Of a stretch of 64,000 nt of DNA, positions 42,283 to 50,927 are shown one piece after another (within the stretch, counting starts at the first letter, position 1; each line of letters opens with the position of its first letter). Under the pieces are notes generated by a model. The model ran no database searches and was not told the origin of the DNA. It saw only the letters and a list, made by a program, of their open reading frames with translations. Both the position numbers and the translations under genes were made by a program. Location of the stretch: NCBI GenBank assembly GCA_020635175.1, contig JACKAH010000001.1, positions 62,001-126,000 of the forward strand. Direction: 5' to 3'. Source of the stretch: Deltaproteobacteria bacterium. Its GTDB lineage: Bacteria > Bdellovibrionota_C > UBA2361 > J135.

Positions 42283-43272
42283 ATGGTGGATTTCAACATT
42301 ACCCGTTCAGCTCATGCCGAAATTCGAGTTACTGACCTTGCAAAATCTAGGAGATTTTATGTCGATGCGCTAGGGCTGATGGAGATAGATAGTGACAGCG
42401 AAAGAATCTTTCTTGGCTGTTACGAAGAGCGAGATAAGTACAGCTTAGTTTTGAAGAAATCAAAAACCCCAGGGATTGGCCATCTTTCATTTCGAGTTGC
42501 AAACGAAGCTGACTTAGACAAGATAGCAGCTGTGTTTGAAAAGCATGATTGTCAAACAAAATGGATTGAGCCAAATAGCGAAGAGCCAGGTCAGGGACGC
42601 GCTCTTAGAGCCCAAGACCCTTCAGGTTTGCCAGTAGAATTTTATCACAAGATGGAGCAACGAGAATGGAAGCGTCAGAGCTTTCATGAGTTTCGTGGTG
42701 CTAATATTTTAAGAATAGATCATTTTAATTGCCAGGTTCCACGTGTACAGAAGGCATTTGATTTCTGGACCAAAGAGTTAGGCTTTTACTTCTCTGAAGG
42801 TATGTTTAACGATCAAGACGATTCTCTTTGGGCAGCTTGGTTGCACCGCAAACAAAATGTGCACGATTTAGCTTTAATGGAAGGGATTGGCCCACGTTTG
42901 CATCATATTGGGCTTTGGTGCGCTGATACTCTAAGTGTGCTTAAGGCGTGCGATGTTCTTGCTTCGATGGATATGACTGAAACAATAGAGCGTGGCCCCG
43001 GTAGACACGGGTTGAGCAACGCTTTTTTCCTATATTTAAGAGATCCAGACGGGAATAGAATCGAGCTTTACACTACAGACTATATAATTGCTGATCCTGA
43101 TTTCGAGCCGGTTCGTTGGAAGATGAGCGATAAAAAACGAGCAACTTTTTGGGGACACCCTGCGCCTAGAAGTTGGTTTGAAGAAGCGTCGCTTGTTGAG
43201 GATATCGAAACACGTGAATTGCTTCCAACTCAAGACCCAGTAAAAGCAGGGGAGATGTTGGATATTCGCTAG
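42283..43272 (+). CDS. hpaD: Extradiol ring-cleaving dioxygenase, homoprotocatechuate 2,3-dioxygenase-like
   Basis: The 329-residue protein belongs to the vicinal-oxygen-chelate fold. It lines up with bacterial homoprotocatechuate 2,3-dioxygenase: metal ligands His147 (RIDHF), His208 (LHHIG) and Glu261 (RIELYT), and active-site residues His194 (NVHD), His242 (GPGRHG) and Tyr251 (FLYLRDPDG) are all present in the family order. The C-terminal tail (ADPDFEPVRWKMSDKKRATFWGHPAPRSWF) is the family signature. It should open a catechol-type ring next to the diol using O2 and Fe(II) or Mn(II). ATG 42283 follows TAGGAG. The true substrate is not known. The symbol is by similarity. Confidence 0.88.
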   Translation: MVDFNITRSAHAEIRVTDLAKSRRFYVDALGLMEIDSDSERIFLGCYEERDKYSLVLKKSKTPGIGHLSFRVANEADLDKIAAVFEKHDCQTKWIEPNSEEPGQGRALRAQDPSGLPVEFYHKMEQREWKRQSFHEFRGANILRIDHFNCQVPRVQKAFDFWTKELGFYFSEGMFNDQDDSLWAAWLHRKQNVHDLALMEGIGPRLHHIGLWCADTLSVLKACDVLASMDMTETIERGPGRHGLSNAFFLYLRDPDGNRIELYTTDYIIADPDFEPVRWKMSDKKRATFWGHPAPRSWFEEASLVEDIETRELLPTQDPVKAGEMLDIR

Positions 43273-46200
43273 TTTAGTTCATTTGCAACTAATTCAAGCC
43301 ACTCTGTAGCACTAACTTTCAACTTGCTCTTTGGTAAGTCGATAGAACTTTCTTTAGTTAGGATCCCAGTTGAACTGCAACTCAGTTCTGTTGCGAACCA
43401 GATAGTAACTGGCTTATTAAGGGCTTTTTTTGCTTTTTGAAGTTTAAACTTTTTCTTCTTTTTCTTTAATTGAAGTGCCTTAATCTTTGCGATTTTCTGC
43501 TTTGCTTTGGCAACGACTTGTGCTGATTTCTTAACGCTCGGCAGATTATCAACTTCAAGGTGCACTTGTGCTGTTGGGGAAAGTGATGTTTTTAAAAGAG
43601 AATTATACAAATCTGCTTTGCTTTGACTGCCATAAATTTTAATCTTGCAGCTTGTGTCATAGATGTATGGAGCTAGCGATGTATAGTAGTGAGCATCGAT
43701 GAACAATTTAATTTGTTTCTGATCATTTTTATCTGCAGCAGCCCAGAAATTTAAATCCTTAACAACAGGAGTCTGGTTGCCGTTATTGTTGTTTATTGTT
43801 CCGCCTGAATTGTTTTGATAATCCCCTAATGGGACGACTGGTGCTTCGATTGCAAGTGCTTGAGTGGGGTCAAATGGGGGAGGATTTTGTATTCCATTAT
43901 CGCCAGATGTTCCACTTCCACTGCTATAAAATGGAGGGACAGGAGGCGTACTTCCTATGGGATGAGGTGGCGCCGGTTGGCCCAATGAATGAATTGAGAT
44001 TTGCGAAGGCTTGCCGTCTAAGTGACCCACGGCCAAATCCTGAAAACCGTCTCCTTCAATATCTCCTAAACTTCTCAGATTCGCCCCAAAGAAGGTATAG
44101 CCAGGAGGGTTGGTGATCTCATAAATCAAGGTTTGGTTTATACTGGATAAGACCTTAATATCCCTGTCTTGATAACCAATGCTAGCTACGATTTCACGCT
44201 TGCCATCACTATTAATATCTTTGATTGTATCAATGACAAATCCTAAATAATCAAAGTTATTTTCACCAAAGATCTTCCAAATGGTTTGTCCGTTTGCTCC
44301 AGAGATTAGAGTTACGGAACCTCGAGAGGACTGACCAGAGGGCGATTCAAAAGGAGCGCTTACTAGAAGATCCTTTATGCCGTCTCCATTTTGGTCTCCG
44401 GCATTAGTAATGCTATAACCAAGATAAGCATTTGTTTGGCCGTAGATCGTGTACAAAACGTTATAATTTGCTCCTGAGTATATCTCTACCTTCCCTTGTC
44501 GATTTTCCGGATCGGAGAAATAGAAATAAGGCGATGATAAGGCAATCTCAGGTTTTCCGTCTGCGTTTATGTCCCCAATGTTTACTAGTTGCTTCCCAAA
44601 GAAGTCAGTTCCATTGGCTGAGCCGCTTAGGGCTGCGATAACAGAATGATTAGCCCCTGATTTGATATCTATGCTTTGCACATAGAAACTTTGAGTGCCT
44701 GGATTTGTAACTTTTCTTGAAGCAACCCAATAATCAGGAACGTTATCGCCGTTCACGTCTCCGAGCCCACCAACTCGATTGCCATGATATATTTCAGATC
44801 CGCCACTTGGTGTTACTTCATCCCCCGTGGTTTGGTGAATTAGTTGGCCATTAATTCCAGAATAGATGTCGAGCCTTCCATCAGCGAATGAACCAGTATC
44901 ACCTGGCGGATCCCATAACGAGCTAACGGCATAGTCATCTACCTGATCGCTATTAATATCGCCAATAAAAGAAGCGCCAATACCCAAATTTTCATTTGGT
45001 GATGAGCCATTATGAGTTCGTATGAGAGAGATTGGATTCAATGAATAGAGTGATACCTCTCCCGTATTTAAGTTTGTTCCCTGATCGTTTTCTCTATCAG
45101 CAATAAGAATTCGCCTGCCGTTGCCAGCTAAATTGTATGAGATATCGAAAGTCTCACCTAGGTTTGAATCGGACGAGAGCTCTCCATTTTTAATGAAGAG
45201 AACAGATTTATCAATCCCTGATACTGCCCAGAGACTTCCAGAGTATGGACCGTTTTGCGAAGCTGTATAGTTACCATAAAAGGCATCTGGGAAGTTGTCG
45301 CCATTTATGTCAGAGGAAACGCTAATCTGGGTTCCTGTAAAAATCTTTGAAAAATTTGCGATTATGGAAAGATCGCTTCCTGAGAATACTCTGACATTCA
45401 CGGATGACGAACCATAAGATAAGAAGTCAGAGACACCATCTCCTGAGACATCCCCTATGTCCTTAATAAAAGCCCCAATGGAAAGACCGTTTTCTTCTCC
45501 GATTATCAAGTCAATAAGATCAAGAGAACTCCCATTATAAATTCCGATTGCACCAATTGTTGATCCTTGAGAATTTTTATACTGACTTGCGCCGATTGCA
45601 ATCTCTTGTTTGCCGTCTCCGGTGATATCAGCTATCGCTCTAATATCTCCCCCAAAAGAATCTTGAGGCTGAAAACCATAGGTGGAATGAATGAGAGCTC
45701 CACTTGACGACGAAATCGCATGAACACGTAGTAAAGGAGTCGTCGCGGAATATGAGCTTATGTTGACCATAAAGTCAGGAACTAAGTCTCCATCCAGGTC
45801 GTTTACTACCGCTAGCGATGCAAAATTTGATGCCGTTGTCTGTGAATAGGCTAACGGAATATTCGAGATTAAGAGGCCATTAGTGCCAGAAAATACCTTA
45901 ATTGTGTTATCCCAATAATCAATAGTTGCGAAATCAGGAATCAGGTCGTTGTTGAAATCACTACCAGCAGCCATAGATAGGCCAAATCTAGAATTTGTTT
46001 CAGTGCCATCCACTCGATACAGAATGTTTCCCGTTTTAGTAGAAAAAACTGAGATTGCTCCATGTCCCTCCAGAGAATTGTCCCATTTAGTCCAAGTGCG
46101 AACTAGATACTCATCGTAACCGTCTCCATCGACATCTCCCAAACGCTCAAAATCAGATCCGAAGAAGGTTCCAGGTTGATTGTTAACAATGTCATGGATG

Positions 46201-46442
46201 ATGGCACCATTTGACCCAGAGAATACTTGAATTCTTCCTGCATCGAATCCACCAAGGTCGTTGCTAGAGGAACCAACCAAAATATCGGGAATGCTATCCC
46301 CATTTACATCTTGGATTGTCTGAACGTCAGACCCAAGAGCAGCCGTATGTTCAATCGATTCGAATACGTGAGTAATCAATTGAGCATTCGCAGAGGCCGA
46401 AGACCATATGAGAGCTAATACTAAGAAAATCTTATTTTTCAT
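43269..46442 (-). CDS. Secreted protein with about 13 FG-GAP repeats
   Basis: The protein of about 1,057 residues starts at ATG 46442 with a signal peptide (MKNKIFLVLALIWSSASANA). Integrin-alpha-like FG-GAP repeats such as DVNGDSIPDILVG, DVDGDGYDEYLV, DLDGDLVPDFM and DIEGDGFQDLAVG alternate with SGxNG-type blades, so it is likely a multi-bladed propeller with Ca-binding loops. The C-terminus has a Gly/Pro linker and a Lys-rich module with two Cys (TSCKIKIYG...ATELSCSSTG) that resembles the protease upstream. The start lies inside the last codons of the upstream protease gene, and TGGAG lies 8 bp before, so the two are translationally coupled. Confidence 0.82.
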   Translation of the reverse strand: MKNKIFLVLALIWSSASANAQLITHVFESIEHTAALGSDVQTIQDVNGDSIPDILVGSSSNDLGGFDAGRIQVFSGSNGAIIHDIVNNQPGTFFGSDFERLGDVDGDGYDEYLVRTWTKWDNSLEGHGAISVFSTKTGNILYRVDGTETNSRFGLSMAAGSDFNNDLIPDFATIDYWDNTIKVFSGTNGLLISNIPLAYSQTTASNFASLAVVNDLDGDLVPDFMVNISSYSATTPLLRVHAISSSSGALIHSTYGFQPQDSFGGDIRAIADITGDGKQEIAIGASQYKNSQGSTIGAIGIYNGSSLDLIDLIIGEENGLSIGAFIKDIGDVSGDGVSDFLSYGSSSVNVRVFSGSDLSIIANFSKIFTGTQISVSSDINGDNFPDAFYGNYTASQNGPYSGSLWAVSGIDKSVLFIKNGELSSDSNLGETFDISYNLAGNGRRILIADRENDQGTNLNTGEVSLYSLNPISLIRTHNGSSPNENLGIGASFIGDINSDQVDDYAVSSLWDPPGDTGSFADGRLDIYSGINGQLIHQTTGDEVTPSGGSEIYHGNRVGGLGDVNGDNVPDYWVASRKVTNPGTQSFYVQSIDIKSGANHSVIAALSGSANGTDFFGKQLVNIGDINADGKPEIALSSPYFYFSDPENRQGKVEIYSGANYNVLYTIYGQTNAYLGYSITNAGDQNGDGIKDLLVSAPFESPSGQSSRGSVTLISGANGQTIWKIFGENNFDYLGFVIDTIKDINSDGKREIVASIGYQDRDIKVLSSINQTLIYEITNPPGYTFFGANLRSLGDIEGDGFQDLAVGHLDGKPSQISIHSLGQPAPPHPIGSTPPVPPFYSSGSGTSGDNGIQNPPPFDPTQALAIEAPVVPLGDYQNNSGGTINNNNGNQTPVVKDLNFWAAADKNDQKQIKLFIDAHYYTSLAPYIYDTSCKIKIYGSQSKADLYNSLLKTSLSPTAQVHLEVDNLPSVKKSAQVVAKAKQKIAKIKALQLKKKKKKFKLQKAKKALNKPVTIWFATELSCSSTGILTKESSIDLPKSKLKVSATEWLELVANELN

Positions 46443-49368
46443 AGTAGTTACTCCAGAATTTGCTAGCAAAAACATTGAGCCACTTAGAAAACTTTAGGCT
46501 GTTTTTAGTTTTAGTTTTAATGAGGGTAGATGCAGTTACTTGTTTAACTATATCATTATTGCAGGCAACTTCTGTGCCTATATACACGCTCTTCTTCTTC
46601 GTTTTCTTAGTGCTTGGTTTCTTTAGAGGCGGTATCTTACCAAGATCTAGTTCAAGTGAAGAATTCCCGAGAAATGGAATAAATGCAAAAGGAGTGCTTT
46701 GAAACAATTTACCTTTCTTTGTGTGAGCGTAATATCGAATGGTACAGTTTGAATTCTCTAGTATCTGAAAATCCGATTGGTCTGAAACTAGCTGATGATT
46801 AATCTTTATCGTTTTTCCGTTAGCGCTCAGAATTGTCAAATCGAAGCCAAGGTTTGAAGGGACCAAGGTTGGTTGTTCTGAGAGAGTTTGGCCTTGTTTT
46901 AGCTCTACTGTGAATGTCTTGTACTCACTCTCACAGTTCCCAGCTTGAAAGTTGATATATTGAGTTCCTGATAGATTGGCAGAAGGTGTCCAGTAAATAT
47001 ATTTGAACCCATTGATCGAACCCGAGCTAGCATAGTAAGTGCCAGGAGGATTCTGTGCCATGAGCTCGTCAGGGATTGAAATGTTTATATAACCCGATCC
47101 GCCACCGTAAAGCATTAGTGGAATCTTCGTGTATTGGCCCGGAACATAACTTAATCCACCAAGTTGGTAGTTTGCAGGATCGAGGAGTTGTGGAGCAGCT
47201 GGGGTATCAAATATGTATATGTTGGTAAATGATGTACTACTCTCGCCAGTTAAAACGTTCGTGGCTTTTAATGCAAACGAACGAGTCTGATACTCAGGAG
47301 GCTCAAAGTTAATGTAACTGCATTTGTTAAATGTCGTGAAATCTGGTGCCCAGCTAAAGTTTGAATTTGTAATAGTTAATGGACCTGAGAAACTACCTGA
47401 GCCATATTCTGTGTCTTGAGAAACAATAACATCATTCTGGCTAACCCCAGGTGGCAAATATACTTGAATTGGGACATTTGTTGTTTGCCCTTCGTAGACA
47501 GAAGGTTCATAAGTTAATTTTGCAAACGGAGCTGTTGGATTATTGTTCGCAATTACTTTAAGAGGTTGAGTAGATTTTTCTCCCATACAGTCGGTTAGAA
47601 TCGCGTCCATTTCATAAAAGCCACTATAGTTCGGAGTAAATGAGATACTCTCAGCTCCCGGTGTATTTGAAATGCTTGCACTAAGGCTAGAGGTGTAAAA
47701 ATTAAGTGCTATGCTAATTGGAACATTATCCGGGTTAGTAATAGAAAAATTGTGTGTAGTCTGTGTATTGAGACCTGCAAAGATCGGTGATATTGGATTT
47801 AAAGTAGCAGCTCTGTGGGTATTTAAAATTGTAACAGCAAGCTTCTGAATTGTATAATGTTGCGCGGCATCTCTAGCAATGAGATCGATTGTGAAAGTTT
47901 TCAAGTTTTCGCATTGAACTGTTGAGTAGTTTGGCTGAAAATACAGTGATGTTCCATCAAAGCTAAACCCCGTAGGTAAGTTTACAGCAACTATATCAAC
48001 AAAATCTCCATCAGGATCAATAGCGTTTACGGGAAAATTAAGGCTTTGTTCCTCCGATATTGTAATGCTACTTGGCGATGTGAATTGTGGTGGATTCGTG
48101 TTGCTTGGGTTTGTTCCCATGCAGGTAAAGTTGCTAATAGAATTCCCAATATCGGTCTGGCTTTGATTGGAAAAGTTATAGGTAAGTGCCAAATTCGGAC
48201 ACATTATATCATACTCAGGAAAGCAGTTGGTGTCATGAACTGCTCCTAGATTATGCCCAATTTCATGGGCTACTGTTATTCCAATAAGATCATAGGCAAA
48301 CGAAAGTTCGCTTGGGCGTAATGTTATCCCATATTTGGTTGTTGAGCAGGTTGCGCCTAACCATGCTTTCCCAACAAAAGGCTCCCCATAGTGCATAGAG
48401 AACAAATGCGCTACGTCATAATTTTGAGAGCTAGCAAAGTTAGAATTCCAATACTGAGTGAAGTCAGAAATTGTGTTTAAGTGACTTGTAGTACTGTAAG
48501 GATGACTTGGATTGCTACAGTCCGACCAGAAATGCTGAAATGTAACCTTTAGCGAGATGCCTAGTTCCACTTGATAAATAGTATCAACTAAGTTTAAGGC
48601 TGTCAGGATCTCGTACATTGCATTCGTTACGCCACCATGAAACTCAACGTAATCACAGGCAGCTTCAGTAGCAATTTCTAGTTCGTGTTGCGGAGCAGCA
48701 ATTAGAGCAGAAGTTCCACCGCTCCCTTGGCTCCCGGTAGATCCTGAAATGATTCCTCCTGAGCTGGCTATCGATTCAATTTGAAGTAACTCTTCATGGC
48801 TTCCACATTCAAATGTAGATTCTTGTGTATTCTTTTTTGAAACTATTAGCTCATCTGGATTCGCTAAAGTTTCGACAGATCTTTCAATCGTATATTGTTC
48901 TGTGATTTCAGTTCCGTTTCGAAACACAACACCACCACGTACTTCGTCGTTTAGTAAGGAGAGGTTCGCAAGGCCAACGCTAATTTTCTGGCCAGCTTCA
49001 TCACTAACCCAAACTTCGCCTTGATAAAGTTGTGGAAGTTCTCCGTCATAGGTTTGATCAAAACTTGAATCAGTTACAGAAATGGATGCGCCGGTTTTGT
49101 ATATGTCCCTTTTTATAAACTTAACTTCCACGTTATTAACGCTTTGTTCGGGAAGCTGCGGTATGTGAGTCGGAGGAATATTCAGCAGAATGGTTTCGGA
49201 TACGTTTTCTAAATTAGAAGGGTTTCTTAAATTTTGGAATTTTGAAGCATTGATAATAGTTGTTGAGGAATTTGAAATGCTTTGTGTCAGCGCAGTAACG
49301 GGACAAAAGAGCGCCAGGATTAGAGCGACAAAGAGCAAGTTTGGTTTAAAGCGAAGATCATATCCCAT
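46432..49368 (-). CDS. Secreted metzincin-type metalloprotease with Ig-like domains
   Basis: The 978-residue protein has a signal sequence and the zinc motif HEIGHNLGAVHD (His368, Glu369, His372, His378, Asp379), which is the adamalysin/reprolysin (M12B) form, with a probable Met-turn (YDIMCPN) downstream. A pro-region precedes it. Beta-rich domains follow, including cadherin-like segments (SLNFPVNAIDPDGDFVDI). The C-terminus is Lys-rich with two Cys (SNCTIRYYA...GTEVACNND). It is upstream of, and overlaps, the FG-GAP gene, so the two products may be exported together. Substrate unknown. Confidence 0.85.
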   Translation of the reverse strand: MGYDLRFKPNLLFVALILALFCPVTALTQSISNSSTTIINASKFQNLRNPSNLENVSETILLNIPPTHIPQLPEQSVNNVEVKFIKRDIYKTGASISVTDSSFDQTYDGELPQLYQGEVWVSDEAGQKISVGLANLSLLNDEVRGGVVFRNGTEITEQYTIERSVETLANPDELIVSKKNTQESTFECGSHEELLQIESIASSGGIISGSTGSQGSGGTSALIAAPQHELEIATEAACDYVEFHGGVTNAMYEILTALNLVDTIYQVELGISLKVTFQHFWSDCSNPSHPYSTTSHLNTISDFTQYWNSNFASSQNYDVAHLFSMHYGEPFVGKAWLGATCSTTKYGITLRPSELSFAYDLIGITVAHEIGHNLGAVHDTNCFPEYDIMCPNLALTYNFSNQSQTDIGNSISNFTCMGTNPSNTNPPQFTSPSSITISEEQSLNFPVNAIDPDGDFVDIVAVNLPTGFSFDGTSLYFQPNYSTVQCENLKTFTIDLIARDAAQHYTIQKLAVTILNTHRAATLNPISPIFAGLNTQTTHNFSITNPDNVPISIALNFYTSSLSASISNTPGAESISFTPNYSGFYEMDAILTDCMGEKSTQPLKVIANNNPTAPFAKLTYEPSVYEGQTTNVPIQVYLPPGVSQNDVIVSQDTEYGSGSFSGPLTITNSNFSWAPDFTTFNKCSYINFEPPEYQTRSFALKATNVLTGESSTSFTNIYIFDTPAAPQLLDPANYQLGGLSYVPGQYTKIPLMLYGGGSGYINISIPDELMAQNPPGTYYASSGSINGFKYIYWTPSANLSGTQYINFQAGNCESEYKTFTVELKQGQTLSEQPTLVPSNLGFDLTILSANGKTIKINHQLVSDQSDFQILENSNCTIRYYAHTKKGKLFQSTPFAFIPFLGNSSLELDLGKIPPLKKPSTKKTKKKSVYIGTEVACNNDIVKQVTASTLIKTKTKNSLKFSKWLNVFASKFWSNYYEK

Positions 49369-49554
49369 AAACGGTCATCCAGGCAGTGTTATCAACCAAC
49401 GTGGCATTAACGTATCAAATCATTCCTAACTAATCAAAAAAACTGATAAAATGATTCATTTTTTTTGGTTAGAAATTGATTAGATACTCTTTACGTCATA
49501 GTTTTCGGAGATATTGCAAAGAGGTTGCTAAGAAAATTTAGCAGTTCGACGGAG

Positions 49555-49588
49555 TTCTCGCTGCCAGCGTGATATCTAGCAGCGAGAA
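49555..49588 (-). terminator. Hairpin downstream of the Ala-rich helical protein gene
   Basis: TTCTCGCTGC (49555-49564) pairs perfectly with GCAGCGAGAA (49579-49588), loop 14 nt, 22 bp after the stop of the minus-strand gene at 49611. A longer A/T-rich imperfect stem lies further on at 49430-49472. Confidence 0.5.
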
Positions 49589-49610
49589 TAAATAGGAAGG
49601 AAATTACGGC

Positions 49611-49973
49611 TTAGTGAGCAGCCTCTTCCATATCTTCCATGTCATCAGTCATCTGAGCTTTCATGTCAGATGCTTCTTCTTCAGTAGCCTCTGCAACTTC
49701 AGTAGCAGTTTCATCCATAGATTCCATTGCTTCGTTTGTAGCATCAGCAACTTTTTGTGCAGTCTTGTGAGCTTCGTCAACAGCGTTTGCAGCAACTTCA
49801 GATGCAGTATTTACAGCTTCTTTAGTTGCGTCAGCAGCATTGTTTACAGCTTCATTCATAGTAGCAGTAAGCTCATGAGTTGACTCACTGACCATGTTGT
49901 CATTGCCAGTAATCATGCTGTAACCAAAGCCGATGGCAATAATGACGATAGCTATTGTGACTATGTTCTTCAT
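49611..49973 (-). CDS. Exported or membrane-anchored Ala/Glu-rich helical protein (LEA/apolipoprotein-like)
   Basis: The 120-residue protein has an N-terminal hydrophobic segment (IVTIAIVIIAIGFGYSM) and then about 85 residues of amphipathic, Ala/Glu/Thr-rich helix with repeats such as AVNNAADATKEAVNTASEVAANAVDEAHKTAQKVADAT. It ends in acidic Met-containing repeats (DMKAQMTDDMEDMEEAAH). The pattern resembles group-3 LEA or apolipoprotein-type helices but gives no specific function. Possible envelope stress or spacer protein; inference only. Confidence 0.6.
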   Translation of the reverse strand: MKNIVTIAIVIIAIGFGYSMITGNDNMVSESTHELTATMNEAVNNAADATKEAVNTASEVAANAVDEAHKTAQKVADATNEAMESMDETATEVAEATEEEASDMKAQMTDDMEDMEEAAH

Positions 49974-50155
49974 CTCTAATCCACTCCCTTATTTTGTGTT
50001 TCCTACATTACCCAAGGCATGCAGGAATAAACTATAATTATCTGAAAATACTACATGAAATCCTAAAGTAAAGAATTATCTAGAATATAACAAAATCTTC
50101 AGAATAGTTGACCATTTAGCTCTAGTCGGGTAATTGTACATCTTCTAAGTTACCC

Positions 50156-50493
<338 letters not shown>

Positions 50494-50541
50494 CGTGTCG
50501 GTCGCCCAGGCAAGTCCCTAAAACTCCCCACTAGCTAGGAC
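50494..50541. other. Decayed fifth repeat unit and junction with hipBA
   Basis: The array ends at 50494 with GTGTCGG, followed by GCCCAGG (50504-50510), the same seven bases as the 5' acceptor strand of the tRNA. This may be a fragment of the 5' half, joined to the repeat by recombination. Confidence 0.5.
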
Positions 50542-50561
50542 TTTCACTAAATTTAGTGAAA
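50542..50561. promoter_or_regulatory. hipBA operator 1 (perfect 20-nt palindrome)
   Basis: TTTCACTAAATTTAGTGAAA at 50542-50561 is a perfect palindrome. It belongs to the same pattern as operator 2, TTCACTA-N4-TAGTGAA. It is 133 bp upstream of hipB. Confidence 0.65.
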
Positions 50562-50663
50562 ACTAAGTCTATTTTCATCTGATACGCCAAAAAAGAGGTA
50601 ATTTTCATTTGATTTAGTGAATTTTATACACATTTACCCTGTTTTGTGTCATCCTATTAAAAA

Positions 50664-50681
50664 TTCACTATATTTAGTGAA
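50664..50681. promoter_or_regulatory. hipBA operator 2 overlapping the promoter
   Basis: TTCACTATATTTAGTGAA repeats the operator pattern and ends 12 bp before ATG 50694; the TATATT inside it is a -10-like box. A half site TTTAGTGAA lies at 50613-50621. HipB-type repressors commonly bind palindromes at their own promoter, so autorepression is expected. AAGGAG is at 50684-50689. Confidence 0.65.
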
Positions 50682-50693
50682 AAAAGGAGCGTT

Positions 50694-50927
50694 ATGAGAG
50701 ATTTAAGTCAGCTCGGACAGGTGGTAAGGAAAGAGCGAAAAGAAAGAGGACTAACTCAGGCTCAGTTAGGCGAGTTCGCTGGTGTTGGAATCAACTTAGT
50801 CTCGCAACTTGAGCGTGGTAAGCCAACTTTACGCTTTGATAAGCTTCTAGATGTTTTAGAGGTTCTTGGTCTGCGCTTAAAGCTTGAACAAGCTCAAGGT
50901 CCACTTGTAGTTGAGGAGTCTAAATAG
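50694..50927 (+). CDS. hipB: HipB-type antitoxin, XRE-family repressor
   Basis: The 77-residue protein has an XRE helix-turn-helix (VVRKERKERGLTQAQLGEFAGVGINLVSQLERGKPTLRFDKLLDVL). HipB neutralises HipA and represses the operon. ATG 50694 has AAGGAG directly upstream and overlaps the end of operator 2. The stop at 50927 is followed immediately by hipA. Confidence 0.92.
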   Translation: MRDLSQLGQVVRKERKERGLTQAQLGEFAGVGINLVSQLERGKPTLRFDKLLDVLEVLGLRLKLEQAQGPLVVEESK

